Program-made: the position numbers and the translations under genes
In this document: positions 1 to 7,773 of the stretch, one piece after another
Layout: each line of letters begins with the position of its first letter
How positions within the stretch are numbered: position 1 is the first letter of the stretch
IMG/VR virus record: IMGVR_UViG_3300035180_003044
Coordinates: 1 to 35,581 of that record
Origin: a virus
Length of the DNA stretch: 35,581 nucleotides
Strand: one strand, 5' to 3'
Notes under the pieces: model-generated
What the model was told of the DNA's origin: nothing
Databases searched by the model: none
The model's input: the letters and a program-made list of their open reading frames with translations, nothing else

Positions 1-626
1 CACAAATAATGTGTGGGCATCTTCTCTTTTTCGATCTGATAATCCAGCGCATTATTCATTACCGAATTGCCAATTAACTGGTTTCCAATCGTTAAATCAA
101 GCATTTGATATGGTGGGCAATGGCAAACAAGGACATCAACTTTTTCTTTATTTAGAGAGATCGCCATTTTGTTGGTTTCTTCTTGCATTTCTGGAATACC
201 GCGTTCATAATTCCATGCACCATTGATAGTGGGTACGTAGGGAAACCCATAGAATTTTACTCCTTGATGATCGACAATTCGATCATGCAGACAGTGTATG
301 TTGGTTAAGCTCGCTTCCTGACCTAAAACCATTGCCACCATGTCAGCATGAAGAAAATCATGATTTCCCATAGTGAAAAGGAAAGGGTGCCCTCGGAGCC
401 ATTCTTTTATGGTTGACGCCTTTTGTTTTAACCAATCCAATTGAAAAGCCATCTCTAATTGGTTGTTAGATCCAACAAACCTACTATTCGGAAAGAAATC
501 ACCGGAATGAACTACTACATCAAAACGCCCATATAGCGTTGGGAAATTACCATGAGTATCTGATATATGTAGAACCCTTAGTTTGAATTTTCTTACCACC
601 GCATCCGATATTCGTTTTATTTTCAC
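1..626 (-). CDS. Calcineurin-like metallophosphoesterase, 3' end outside window
   Basis: Read on the minus strand from a GTG at 626, the frame stays open to base 1, so about 208 residues are present and the C-terminus is missing. Metallophosphoesterase motifs appear in order: HISDTHGN near the N-terminus, VVVHSGDFF, GNHDF and VCHCPPY. These are the metal-binding Asp/His/Asn residues of the family. The GTG overlaps the stop of the upstream small gene as GTGA and has GGAG about six bases upstream, which decides the start. Substrate cannot be told from sequence; phage members act on nucleic-acid ends, cyclic nucleotides or protein phosphate. It is one of two such enzymes here (the other starts at 12370), and they do not look like close copies. 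Confidence 0.85.
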   Translation of the reverse strand, partial: MKIKRISDAVVRKFKLRVLHISDTHGNFPTLYGRFDVVVHSGDFFPNSRFVGSNNQLEMAFQLDWLKQKASTIKEWLRGHPFLFTMGNHDFLHADMVAMVLGQEASLTNIHCLHDRIVDHQGVKFYGFPYVPTINGAWNYERGIPEMQEETNKMAISLNKEKVDVLVCHCPPYQMLDLTIGNQLIGNSVMNNALDYQIEKEKMPTHYL

Positions 627-826
627 TCTAACTCCAATTTAACACTAACGCCATTTGCCACCGGCGGAACAATCTTTTTAACTGAGTTATCAATTTTTGA
701 AGTAATTATAATTACTTCATACCCGTCATCACAGGTTACAACATTTGCCGCTCTAAACCAAGCATAATTAATCAACTTCATCTTAAGCGCTGACTTCAAC
801 TGATTTGCTTCACCAAAGGTTGCCAT
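623..826 (-). CDS. Small protein of unknown function (67 aa)
   Basis: Begins MATFGEANQLKSALK and ends in a stop that overlaps the GTG of the metallophosphoesterase. An ATG 12 bases further upstream at 838 would overlap the previous stop as TAATG, but the internal ATG at 826 has a good GAGG ribosome site five to six bases before it, so 826 is preferred. The C-terminal half alternates hydrophobic and charged residues as in a small beta-rich domain. No family recognised. It is the second-last visible member of a coupled minus-strand string running from 2560 to 1. Confidence 0.65.
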   Translation of the reverse strand: MATFGEANQLKSALKMKLINYAWFRAANVVTCDDGYEVIIITSKIDNSVKKIVPPVANGVSVKLELE

Positions 827-837
827 GATATACCTCA

Positions 838-1431
838 TTAACTGAACAATACGATTGTTTTGATGCGTTTAAGCGCTTTATCTATATTAGATAGATCTAA
901 ATCAAACATAGGAACTGAAAGTGGTCTTCTTGACTCTTGAGTTTTATCAAAAACAGATATCTCAACAAACTCTTCTAGATGAAGAAAATTCACAGAATAT
1001 AGTCTGTTATTAGCCTTTTTGTCATTCAGGACAATGAATTCATTTTCTAAATGAATTGGAAGATGAATGTCGTGTGTCATGAAGTTAACAATGAAATCTT
1101 CTGAATTGGTTACAGAGCCACAATCGTCACAGGTAGAGAATGTTGAAACAGTCATAAAAGTAACATGTTCTTTTGCCGGATTCCCCAGCGTATCATATAC
1201 GTATCGAGATGCGGCATTCGTAACGCAATCTATTTCAACTTTAGCTCTAATATTTTTTTCTTGCGGACGCTCCATAATGATGGTTAGTATTTGATTGATT
1301 TTTCTAAATTCAATCAATCTAAAACAATCATCCATTCCAATGGAAAGATCAATTCTTCGATCCATATTTTTGCAAACTGGGCAATATAAAGAATATGACC
1401 ACAGCTCTTGCAAAGAGTTAAAACTTTTCAT
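838..1431 (-). CDS. Unknown protein with two CxxC zinc-binding-like pairs
   Basis: 197 residues. A CPVC pair near residue 18 and a CDDC pair near residue 101 could together hold one zinc ion, as in treble-clef or ribbon folds. Between them is a mixed alpha/beta stretch, and the C-terminus ends hydrophobic. Its ATG overlaps the stop of the upstream gene as ATGA, and its own stop touches the next gene, so the string is probably translated as one unit. I do not recognise a named family. Zinc binding is inferred only from the cysteine spacing. Confidence 0.7.
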   Translation of the reverse strand: MKSFNSLQELWSYSLYCPVCKNMDRRIDLSIGMDDCFRLIEFRKINQILTIIMERPQEKNIRAKVEIDCVTNAASRYVYDTLGNPAKEHVTFMTVSTFSTCDDCGSVTNSEDFIVNFMTHDIHLPIHLENEFIVLNDKKANNRLYSVNFLHLEEFVEISVFDKTQESRRPLSVPMFDLDLSNIDKALKRIKTIVLFS

Positions 1432-2078
1432 TTATTAACATTATTATTAATGAAGTCTTCGAGAATTTTCACCTCGTAGTCTACGACTTGATTACCAAAA
1501 TCCGTTTGATCCTTTATCTCTTGTAGAACCTTGTCCTTTGAATGAGAGAAAAAGGTAGTATCCATATTACACTTATAATATGGTCGTTTTACAATTCTTG
1601 CGCAAACCAAAGCCCTAACCATATCATCAGATATGAATGACAAGTCTTGATAAGAATGCGGATCCTGTAGAAAATCTATAATTTTAAGTGGTCTGCCCTT
1701 TGATGACCAGCCCGCTGGCAGATCTGGGGCAAACGGATCGTCTGCTGGTAGAGTGACCGCCGCCTGTTGTAGCTGTACAACAGGCGTACCAACATTTTGG
1801 TTGGTGTTGTTGGTTGCTGGAGCAGGGTTCTCTGGCTTCGCAGCGAGTGAAATTATTTTCACGGAACGTTTATTGGTATCTAAATAAGTAAACTCAGATT
1901 GTCCAGCCGAGTTTTTAACTTCTGGCGGCAAATGAACAACCCACTCTGAAGCTTTAGGTCCAGAATACAGGTTTGCAAGTTCTTTCGCCTCGTCTCCTGC
2001 TTCTAAAAAGCTTTCAAATAACCGACAATAGTCAGTGGAGCCATTAACTATACCTAAAACTAAGAACAGCTCTTTCAT
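1428..2078 (-). CDS. Unknown protein with Pro/Asn/Gln-rich linker (216 aa)
   Basis: The frame is open from 2132, but the ATG at 2078 (MKELFLVLG) overlaps the upstream stop as ATGA and is the likely start. An N-terminal helical part of about 80 residues is followed by a low-complexity stretch rich in Pro, Ala, Asn and Gln (about residues 80-115), then a second folded part beginning with DDPFAPDLP. This two-domain-with-linker layout matches the neighbour upstream, which also has an Ala/Pro linker, so the two may work together. Function unknown. Confidence 0.65.
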   Translation of the reverse strand: MKELFLVLGIVNGSTDYCRLFESFLEAGDEAKELANLYSGPKASEWVVHLPPEVKNSAGQSEFTYLDTNKRSVKIISLAAKPENPAPATNNTNQNVGTPVVQLQQAAVTLPADDPFAPDLPAGWSSKGRPLKIIDFLQDPHSYQDLSFISDDMVRALVCARIVKRPYYKCNMDTTFFSHSKDKVLQEIKDQTDFGNQVVDYEVKILEDFINNNVNK

Positions 2079-2560
2079 ACATTGCTCTTTCGTACAAACA
2101 AAGATGGCTGTGTCTGAAACATCTGCGACCATAGATCATGGGGCGATTTAACTGGAGCGGGGGCGACTGGCGCCGTTTCTGGTGCCGTTGCTGGTGCCGT
2201 TGCTGGCGCCGTTGCTGCTGAAGTAACTGGAGCAATTGGAGCGACTGAACGAGCTGATGTTGCAGCACGTTTCTGTGCGTCATATTTCGCATCTAGGTCC
2301 CAAGAATCTGACAGGGGATGATAAAGAAGTGCCTCTACAACCTTTCCATCAGCCAAAGTTACGGGAATAGGAGTTCTAGCATAACTATTAACTTCAATCT
2401 CCGAAGAGAAAAGATGTCTAACCTGATCACGTACTTCCCTGTGACGTGCATGAGGCATTGACTCTTTCACCTTATTAGAAACGTCAAGGGCGGTAAACAT
2501 GACGCCCTGATTAACAAAATCACGGACAACTGACAAAACTGTATCATCTAAAGTAGGCAT
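2075..2560 (-). CDS. Unknown protein, winged-helix-like N-terminus and Ala/Pro repeat linker
   Basis: 161 residues with a good AAGGAG site seven to eight bases before ATG. Residues 1-50 predict as several short helices and resemble small winged-helix DNA-binding domains (inference, no family match made). Residues about 100-137 are an Ala-Pro-Thr repeat, encoded by a tandem repeat of a 12-base unit. The tail (LWSQMFQTQPS) looks like a short interaction motif. It is the first gene of the coupled string 2560 to 1. A weak promoter-like sequence (TTGCTT, 16 bases, TATGTT) lies in the 95 bases upstream. Confidence 0.65.
   Translation of the reverse strand: MPTLDDTVLSVVRDFVNQGVMFTALDVSNKVKESMPHARHREVRDQVRHLFSSEIEVNSYARTPIPVTLADGKVVEALLYHPLSDSWDLDAKYDAQKRAATSARSVAPIAPVTSAATAPATAPATAPETAPVAPAPVKSPHDLWSQMFQTQPSLFVRKSNV
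2160..2222 (-). repeat. Short tandem repeat coding an Ala/Pro linker
   Basis: The motif GGTGCCGTTGCT and close variants (GGCGCCGTTGCT, GGTGCCGTTTCT) recur several times in a row on the plus strand. They are read on the minus strand as repeating Ala-Pro-Ala-Thr. The repeat stays in frame, so it probably varies in length between relatives as a flexible linker. Confidence 0.7.
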
Positions 2561-2655
2561 TTGTTATTCTCCTTAATTGTTTGTGGGCTGCATGGCGCCG
2601 CTCCACATAACATAGATCCTACGAAATTAAAAGCAAGTGGTTTCAACGTAAAAAA

Positions 2656-2999
2656 TTACGGCGCGACCTCAATCAGCAACCTAATACCATATGTACTTCC
2701 CTTTTTGATAAAGTAGAAATCTCCGGCGACAATATTGTCTATAAATCTTTTGGCTTTCAACAGCTCGTCAAAATGATCCATAAACATGCTGTAATGTCTC
2801 CCAGTATTCAATGAAATGAAACGGATATGACTGTTTCCGCCCGTTCTGGCGGGAATATACCCCTCATATTCGAGAGTATCTGAAAAATTCTATTCTTTTC
2901 TTTGATGAGATTTGAGGTATAATGTGGGTTAGGTCTTTGTACCAACCTTCCATCAGAATCAAAATACACATCAAAATCTTTGATCTGAAACTTTTTCAT
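2656..2999 (-). CDS. Unknown small protein, interrupted by one frameshift
   Basis: A good AAGGA site precedes ATG at 2999, and the protein begins MKKFQIKDFDVYFDSDGR. In the start frame it would stop at 2808, but from about 2887 the next frame reads convincingly (YEGYIPARTGGNSH, then RFISLNTGRHYSMF and FYFIKKGSTYGIRLL) to a TAA at 2656. The switch falls on a T5 run (coding strand, 2883-2887); one extra T would give a single 114-residue protein. The total length fits exactly one missing base. Whether this is a sequencing error, a mutation or a programmed slip cannot be told. Family unknown. Confidence 0.6.
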
Positions 3000-3005
3000 A
3001 ATCCT

Positions 3006-3290
3006 TTATTTCTTTACAGAAGCACGAAGATCTTCTAGAGGATTGGTTGGCGGAATAACCACTTTACTCAAAAAGGTTTCGCTAACTTTAGATAGCGCGG
3101 TGTCAATGTCATTGGCATAAGCATTACAAACCACCTGTTTGCCCTTAGCAAACTTCGTACTATAACGCACTACCGACACATATACCTGACCATTTTTTAG
3201 ATGGGAAACAACAACGCCTGGGCTAGTAGCATCCTCTTTATATGCGAATGATACCGCCTTGCTCAACTTAACTATTAATGATTCTCCCAT
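3006..3290 (-). CDS. Small protein of unknown function (94 aa)
   Basis: The frame is open from further upstream, but the ATG at 3290 (MGESLIVKLSKAVSF) has AGGAG seven bases before it and lies 13 bases after the macro-domain stop, so it is the likely start. The sequence alternates beta-type segments (GVVVSHL, QVYVSVVRY) with basic residues and ends in SVKK. No cysteines or obvious catalytic motif. It follows the macro-domain gene closely and is probably co-transcribed with it. Confidence 0.65.
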   Translation of the reverse strand: MGESLIVKLSKAVSFAYKEDATSPGVVVSHLKNGQVYVSVVRYSTKFAKGKQVVCNAYANDIDTALSKVSETFLSKVVIPPTNPLEDLRASVKK

Positions 3291-3303
3291 GATATTCTCC
3301 TCT

Positions 3304-3783
3304 TTAATCTTCTGTTCGCCTATAAATGACGACCTTTGTTTCAAATTTTTCATTAACAAACCTCTCAAAATTCTTAAGAGTCCCAAAATAATACTCCCAA
3401 TCTCCGCCTCCAAGATTACATCCAATCTTCCAGGGAAAAGCGATACTTTCCAAGTCTGGAATTTTAGATATTTTGATTAGACATTTATGAAAGTATTCTT
3501 CTCTTGCTTTTGTTCCATCCAATTTTGATGTCGGAAATTTCGGTCTTCCAGGATAATGTTGAGCAAACATATTGATTACATATCGATTGTCAACTCCATT
3601 TCCAAAAATTTTTATTGTACCAACTGTATCCGGTTCCTCTCTATTCTCATAGGAGTTTGCAAAAGGGAAGGCATCAAAAATTGCTTTAGCGGTTCCGGTA
3701 GAATTCTTTGTCACACAATTACATTGATGTGCAATGTATTTTTCTTTTGAGTCAATTATGCTACCAGTTATGATTTCTATCAT
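3304..3783 (-). CDS. Macro-domain protein (ADP-ribose binding/processing)
   Basis: 159 residues, the size of a single macro domain. It reads MIEIITGSI, then AHQCNCV (residues 18-24), a Gly-Thr-Ala-Lys loop near 30-33, and AFPWKIGCNLGGGDW (115-129). The last matches the family's phosphate/ribose loop, usually IPxxIGCGLAGGDW. Macro domains of this type bind ADP-ribose and many hydrolyse ADP-ribose-1''-phosphate or ADP-ribosyl-protein esters. Asn22 and the GGGDW loop are present, so activity is plausible. The ATG is one base after the stop of the ATPase-like gene upstream, and a PARP lies just beyond it. The context therefore suggests removal or reading of ADP-ribose marks. Confidence 0.88.
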   Translation of the reverse strand: MIEIITGSIIDSKEKYIAHQCNCVTKNSTGTAKAIFDAFPFANSYENREEPDTVGTIKIFGNGVDNRYVINMFAQHYPGRPKFPTSKLDGTKAREEYFHKCLIKISKIPDLESIAFPWKIGCNLGGGDWEYYFGTLKNFERFVNEKFETKVVIYRRTED

Positions 3784-3784
3784 T

Positions 3785-5656
3785 TTAGTTAGATAGGTTT
3801 TGGTAAATTGATTTATTGCTAGTTATATGTGATTTTGATTTATAAGGAATCAATGCCACATATTCTCCTATTTTATATCCATTGTTTAGTAATTTATCAA
3901 AAGATAAACTATAGTTTGGATTTGGTGATTTATGATCTATATGATAGACTGGAATACCTCCACTATAGTTTGTGGATCTTGCCGCCACATTCATAATTGC
4001 CATTGCAAGGTCATCAGTGTTGCTTTGACCTATATTCCTATATTTTGGAATATAATATCCAGTAATAGATTGGATGCCCAATCTATCGCAAGCAATTTTA
4101 ATATCATTGCTATTTGGTTTTGTGCCAAATTTCACAAGTTTATAATCGAATCCCTTATTATTGTTTCCAACTCTTGTGCCAAGTTTTTTGCTATAAGCAC
4201 TGTATAATTCTTGCTTTTTGGACAAATCTTTACATTGTTCTAAATTTGCCGCCAGTTCTACGCTCTCATAGCAACCATAAAGTATGGGATTGATGTCATC
4301 ATCTTCTTTTGATTGTTTAAAATGTGCTAATCTTAGCATTGCTTGTATTTTTGTTGCAAATGAACAAGTACTTCCCCTATAATCATGCATAGCATATAGT
4401 GTGCGCAGAAAAGCTTTGCTAAACTCAACAGATCTGGATGCGGTTTGACATACTACCACAATAGTTTTATTGTTATCATGATCAAATCTTCTCCAATGAC
4501 CATCATCTCCCCAATCCCAAGAATTTTTCTGATCAACAGGTTCTATTCTGGTAATAGATCCATTATAACTTTCATTTATAAGTTTTAACAAAGTATCTGT
4601 ATTTTTAACATAATCTGGAAATCCAGACGCCAATCTTACTATAAGGAACTTTTTATTTGATTTTACAAAATCATCTATAATTGATTGTCCTTGCTCAGAT
4701 AAAAAATTAGCAGATGAGTCGTCAAAAAATGGCTCTGCCTCAAATACATTATTTTTTGATATCAAATATTTTGCGCCACAATAATTTGCTGGTGGACAAT
4801 ATGTTAAAATAGTTGGATTAACATCAGAAAATATCAGCTCCTCATTAGAGGCAGAAAATCCAATAAATTTTACATTTTTATTCGCTATGAAAGTTTTATA
4901 TAGATCGGCTATAATTTGCTTATAACCTGTCCCATAATCAGACTCATCATGCATGATGATAACTTCTTTACCATCATCTAATAATGACCTAATGTTTTTA
5001 ATATATTTATCTGATGATTTTTTCTGATCAACTAAGCAATATTCAATTCCATAAAACTTATATTCTTCTCTTTGAGACTTACAGTCTTTCCTATTAAGAG
5101 AAGAAAATACTTTATATTCTCTATTTCCAATAGACTGACCCCTAATAGCTATAGTTTGTTTTATAATTTTTTTACCAGATTTGATCGGAGCATGTACTGC
5201 TATAAATCTAGATTTTTCTAGAGCAGGCTCTAATTCATTTTTTACGAAATTATCAATGTCTTTATACTGATTTTCAATTTGGTAAAGATGTGTGAATTTG
5301 GGAGCAACTACTACTGCCGCTTTTATTTTGCTAAACGTTTTATTTCGCCTTGAATCTAGCCTAGATACTGCTGCACTCTGAAGCTCTAATAAAGAAGATT
5401 TGTCTTTTAACTCAAGAAGTTGAGTGCTTATTTTGTCAAAATAGTATTTAGCTTTTTTATGGTAAAGAGTTGAACTCATCGTATTTTCTGGGGTTTTAGC
5501 CGACTCAGCTATAAGTCCAGTAAGATATGAAGATACTATTATTCTATATTCCTCAGCACTGGCATTAAGTACCCCGCCATTATCACAAGCATGAGCAATT
5601 GCTGCTAACGCATATAATGAATTTTCTTTTTTAACTAATTTTAATAATTCATTCAT
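3785..5656 (-). CDS. SF2-helicase-like ATPase, divergent
   Basis: 623 residues. An alpha-helical N-terminal part of about 150 residues is followed by a P-loop-like APIKSGKK (156-163), a DExx-like IIMHDESDYG (about 233-242), GFSAS (266-270, like helicase motif III), and VVVCQTASRSVEF (about 400-412). KIQAMLRLAHF (436-446) sits where motif VI (QxxxRxxR) would be. The order fits a superfamily 2 helicase or translocase core, but the P-loop is unusual (SGKK rather than GKT/S), so ATPase activity is inferred. The macro-domain gene begins one base after its stop, implying coupled translation. A truncated relative of its P-loop region lies at 7774-7986. Confidence 0.65.
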   Translation of the reverse strand: MNELLKLVKKENSLYALAAIAHACDNGGVLNASAEEYRIIVSSYLTGLIAESAKTPENTMSSTLYHKKAKYYFDKISTQLLELKDKSSLLELQSAAVSRLDSRRNKTFSKIKAAVVVAPKFTHLYQIENQYKDIDNFVKNELEPALEKSRFIAVHAPIKSGKKIIKQTIAIRGQSIGNREYKVFSSLNRKDCKSQREEYKFYGIEYCLVDQKKSSDKYIKNIRSLLDDGKEVIIMHDESDYGTGYKQIIADLYKTFIANKNVKFIGFSASNEELIFSDVNPTILTYCPPANYCGAKYLISKNNVFEAEPFFDDSSANFLSEQGQSIIDDFVKSNKKFLIVRLASGFPDYVKNTDTLLKLINESYNGSITRIEPVDQKNSWDWGDDGHWRRFDHDNNKTIVVVCQTASRSVEFSKAFLRTLYAMHDYRGSTCSFATKIQAMLRLAHFKQSKEDDDINPILYGCYESVELAANLEQCKDLSKKQELYSAYSKKLGTRVGNNNKGFDYKLVKFGTKPNSNDIKIACDRLGIQSITGYYIPKYRNIGQSNTDDLAMAIMNVAARSTNYSGGIPVYHIDHKSPNPNYSLSFDKLLNNGYKIGEYVALIPYKSKSHITSNKSIYQNLSN

Positions 5657-5958
5657 TGATCATTTTTCTAGTATATAAATACCGACACCAAACATAATTA
5701 GGGGTTGACAACGAAGAAAAAACTCATTAAGTAGTTTGGAATTTTCATATTCATCAAACTGTTTGGAGTTTATACTAAACTTACAAAACCACTTAATAAA
5801 TGAACTTGGTTCAACAAAAACGCAAATCAAAAAGAATATTAAAAAACGTAAAAATGCTAACTACTCTTTAAGATATTGTGGTCGCAAGCAAAACAAATAT
5901 TAGATTACATCTATGGCAAAACTAATGATCACACTAGGCGTGATAGAAAATACAAAAT
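5657..5958. other. 302-base gap between PARP and ATPase genes
   Basis: No intact gene is seen. Most of the gap is filled by the plus-strand remnant of a homing endonuclease described separately. Near 5672-5681 the plus strand reads TATATAAATA, which resembles a T4-type late promoter, but there is no intact gene downstream of it. No clear terminator for the PARP transcript was found. Confidence 0.5.
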
Positions 5959-5961
5959 TTA
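5736..5961 (+). pseudogene. C-terminal remnant of a LAGLIDADG-type homing endonuclease
   Basis: On the plus strand one frame from about 5736 gives a coding-like segment with LNLQNHLINELGSTKTQIKK and NANYSLRYCGRKQ. After a one-base shift near 5890 the next frame gives QILDYIYGKTNDHTRRDRKY. The two pieces together match the typical C-terminal end of phage and intron LAGLIDADG endonucleases (basic beta hairpin, then xLDYLYxxxxxxLxRKY). There is no start codon, no N-terminal half and no LAGLIDADG motif, so it is a dead fragment. It runs up against the 3' end of the PARP gene on the opposite strand. Confidence 0.6.
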
Positions 5962-7452
5962 TTTGGCTTGTGTTTCAAACTCGATGATATAACGCAAAAT
6001 ATGCTGCTGCTCACTTCCAGTAGCGTTATAAACCATAATCTCATCATTCATAACCCCACTTAATCCTGCCCTGGCAAAAACGCTATGAGCCGGACTAATG
6101 TTTTTCTTAGTATAAAATTGAGCCCCAGTCGCCATTTTATAGTTGCCATAAGCAACATCTGCTAAAAATAGGTACGCAGTCTTATTAGTTCCCGCTGCCC
6201 AATACGAACCTCTGACATCACAATAGTTCATTGACTTAGTACTATTAGTCGCAAAGTAAATAGCGTCTCCATACATCGAACCAGCATGAACAACGCCTGA
6301 TGGGCGAATTAAAAGACCCTTTGTCGTAATACCAATCATATTGGCGCGGCGAGTCCCATGCCAACCCGGACAAACATTTGCCCTCTTATAAAGTTCCTGA
6401 AGCTCTTTAGGAACGTCTGGACGCTCTTTTACAAGTTTGGCATAGGTTTCCGAGGGTTGGTGCTTACCGCACTGTTTGGCGATCTTCTCAGCGTTCGCAA
6501 GGAAATTCTTATCCTCACCATTACGGCTGAGCTTATAGATCTTATGAGTCTTTAGTTTGCCCAAAGACTGATGATTACCTGCTCGGGTCTCATGGACCAT
6601 TTTATCAAGCCACTTCCAAGTTGGATCGGCTGGATCAAGGTACTTAATATTTGAATTGAGCGTAGAATACTGTGAATCTACGTTACTACGCTTTGAAATA
6701 ACTCCCTGAACAGCCTTAGCATCGCCGAATACATCAAGAATATCGAATGCCTTATCAATCTTCTGATCGTCATCAAGACGAAGAACATCTGCATTAATAC
6801 GACCATAACCAAAGTTATGTGGAATGTTTGAATAATACAAATTGGTAAGTTTGTTTAACTCAATCACGTCTGGCTTGTTATTGTGGACAATCTTACGGGC
6901 TTCCTCAAGGATGTCTTTGCCTTTAGTGATTTGATCAAGTGAAAGCTGACCAAGCGGGCACTTTTTGGTGTCAAGGTTTAATTCAATAAATTCCTGAGTT
7001 ACGCCGAACCAAGTTCTAACAAGATCTCGAACTTCAGGATGAAGTTTGGAGTTATCCTCTTCCTCAACTTTGACGCCAGCCTTTTTAGCTGCCTCAATTG
7101 TAAGGGTATTTGCCTCAATCTTAGATTTTCCAATCTCAGAGCCAACATCTGCTTTAACTAACTTGACTTCTGCATAGCCTTTTTTAGTCTTGGACTTAAT
7201 AATTTTGTCAGCTTCTAATTCCGCCTGTGATTGACCAGAGCAAACTCGGTATTCTTTTGCCGCAGTTCCTCCAACTCGACCATATGCAGTATAGATTCTA
7301 GCTTCGCCGCTCTTTGCAACTTGCACTTCAAGATTGTAATACTTATTGTTGTTATTAACAATATCTGTAAAGTTAAGAGTTACTCTCTTCGTAACATCAA
7401 AACTAGCTGGGAATGAAGGTTCTGAGCCCTCTTTATAAGTCGGGATTGCCAT
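5959..7452 (-). CDS. Poly(ADP-ribose) polymerase-like protein (WGR, PRD and ART domains)
   Basis: 497 residues. Residues about 35-105 form a WGR domain (TAYGRVGG in place of the usual WGR). Residues about 140-290 match the helical PARP regulatory domain, including CPLGQLSLDQITKG. The C-terminal part is the ADP-ribosyltransferase fold. WHGT gives His365, AIYFATN gives Tyr399 and NDEIMVY gives Glu471; these align with the His-Tyr-Glu triad of PARP1, and TKSMNYC keeps the nearby Lys. The triad is intact, so transfer of ADP-ribose from NAD+, probably as chains, is likely. WGR domains usually sense nucleic-acid ends. It has an AAGGA ribosome site and its own promoter candidate. PARP1-type architecture is uncommon in phages (general knowledge, not searched). 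Confidence 0.93.
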   Translation of the reverse strand: MAIPTYKEGSEPSFPASFDVTKRVTLNFTDIVNNNNKYYNLEVQVAKSGEARIYTAYGRVGGTAAKEYRVCSGQSQAELEADKIIKSKTKKGYAEVKLVKADVGSEIGKSKIEANTLTIEAAKKAGVKVEEEDNSKLHPEVRDLVRTWFGVTQEFIELNLDTKKCPLGQLSLDQITKGKDILEEARKIVHNNKPDVIELNKLTNLYYSNIPHNFGYGRINADVLRLDDDQKIDKAFDILDVFGDAKAVQGVISKRSNVDSQYSTLNSNIKYLDPADPTWKWLDKMVHETRAGNHQSLGKLKTHKIYKLSRNGEDKNFLANAEKIAKQCGKHQPSETYAKLVKERPDVPKELQELYKRANVCPGWHGTRRANMIGITTKGLLIRPSGVVHAGSMYGDAIYFATNSTKSMNYCDVRGSYWAAGTNKTAYLFLADVAYGNYKMATGAQFYTKKNISPAHSVFARAGLSGVMNDEIMVYNATGSEQQHILRYIIEFETQAK

Positions 7453-7496
7453 ATTTTGTCCTTGTTTTATCTATCTGACGACTGTGTAATTAGTCT

Positions 7497-7524
7497 ATTC
7501 TATCGATAATAGAAACGGCATCAA
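7497..7524 (-). promoter_or_regulatory. Candidate promoter for the PARP gene
   Basis: On the minus strand TTGATG (7524-7519) and TAGAAT (7502-7497) are 16 bases apart. The first matches four of six and the second five of six bases of the sigma70 consensus. Transcription would begin near 7490, about 38 bases before the PARP ATG. The -35 box lies inside a perfect palindrome. Confidence 0.5.
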
Positions 7525-7542
7525 CATTTTGATGTTGATGCC
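7517..7542. promoter_or_regulatory. Perfect 11-bp inverted repeat at the PARP promoter
   Basis: GGCATCAACAT and ATGTTGATGCC are separated by four bases (TTTG). The arms are perfectly complementary over 11 bp. There is no long T run after it on either strand, so it is a poor intrinsic terminator. It overlaps the -35 box of the PARP promoter candidate, which fits an operator for a dimeric repressor; a hairpin acting on RNA is the alternative. Confidence 0.55.
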
Positions 7543-7593
7543 TCTTGATGTTTAATGGAAATGTTTTTCTCGACAAAACATTATTCTGATTGT

Positions 7594-7682
7594 GGCTTCC
7601 TTTTACGAGGAATTTGCGCCTCGCGGTAGGTGCGCGGCGAGGGTTTCACTCAATATAAGGTGTCCCACGGAGCACGCAAGCC
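7594..7682. other. GC-rich, potentially structured island in an AT-rich gap
   Basis: The 320-base gap 7453-7773 has no supported gene. This 89-base part is far more GC-rich than its surroundings and can fold: GGCTT/AAGCC closes the ends, CCTCGC pairs with GCGAGG, and GTGTCC pairs imperfectly with GGAGCAC. It does not have a T-arm or anticodon arm, so it is not a tRNA. It could be a small RNA or regulatory structure. No known family is recognised. Confidence 0.3.
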
Positions 7683-7773
7683 CCCAGCAAAATAATAAAT
7701 TAGGCTGCCATATTTTTATTTTTGACTGTAAGTGCTGCCTCTTTTATTTGCAGAAGTCGCAATATTAAGAGAC

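Noticed and set aside
2883-2887. Programmed -1 frameshift at the T5 run
   Set aside because: There is no X-XXY-YYZ slippery site, and similar one-base breaks in many genes point to error or decay.
5672-5681. T4-type late promoter (TATAAATA) on the plus strand
   Set aside because: Only a dead endonuclease fragment lies downstream and AT-rich DNA gives this by chance; not seen before the main genes.
7594-7682. Possible tRNA on either strand
   Set aside because: The end pairing is only partly complementary and there is no T-loop (GTTC) or anticodon stem.
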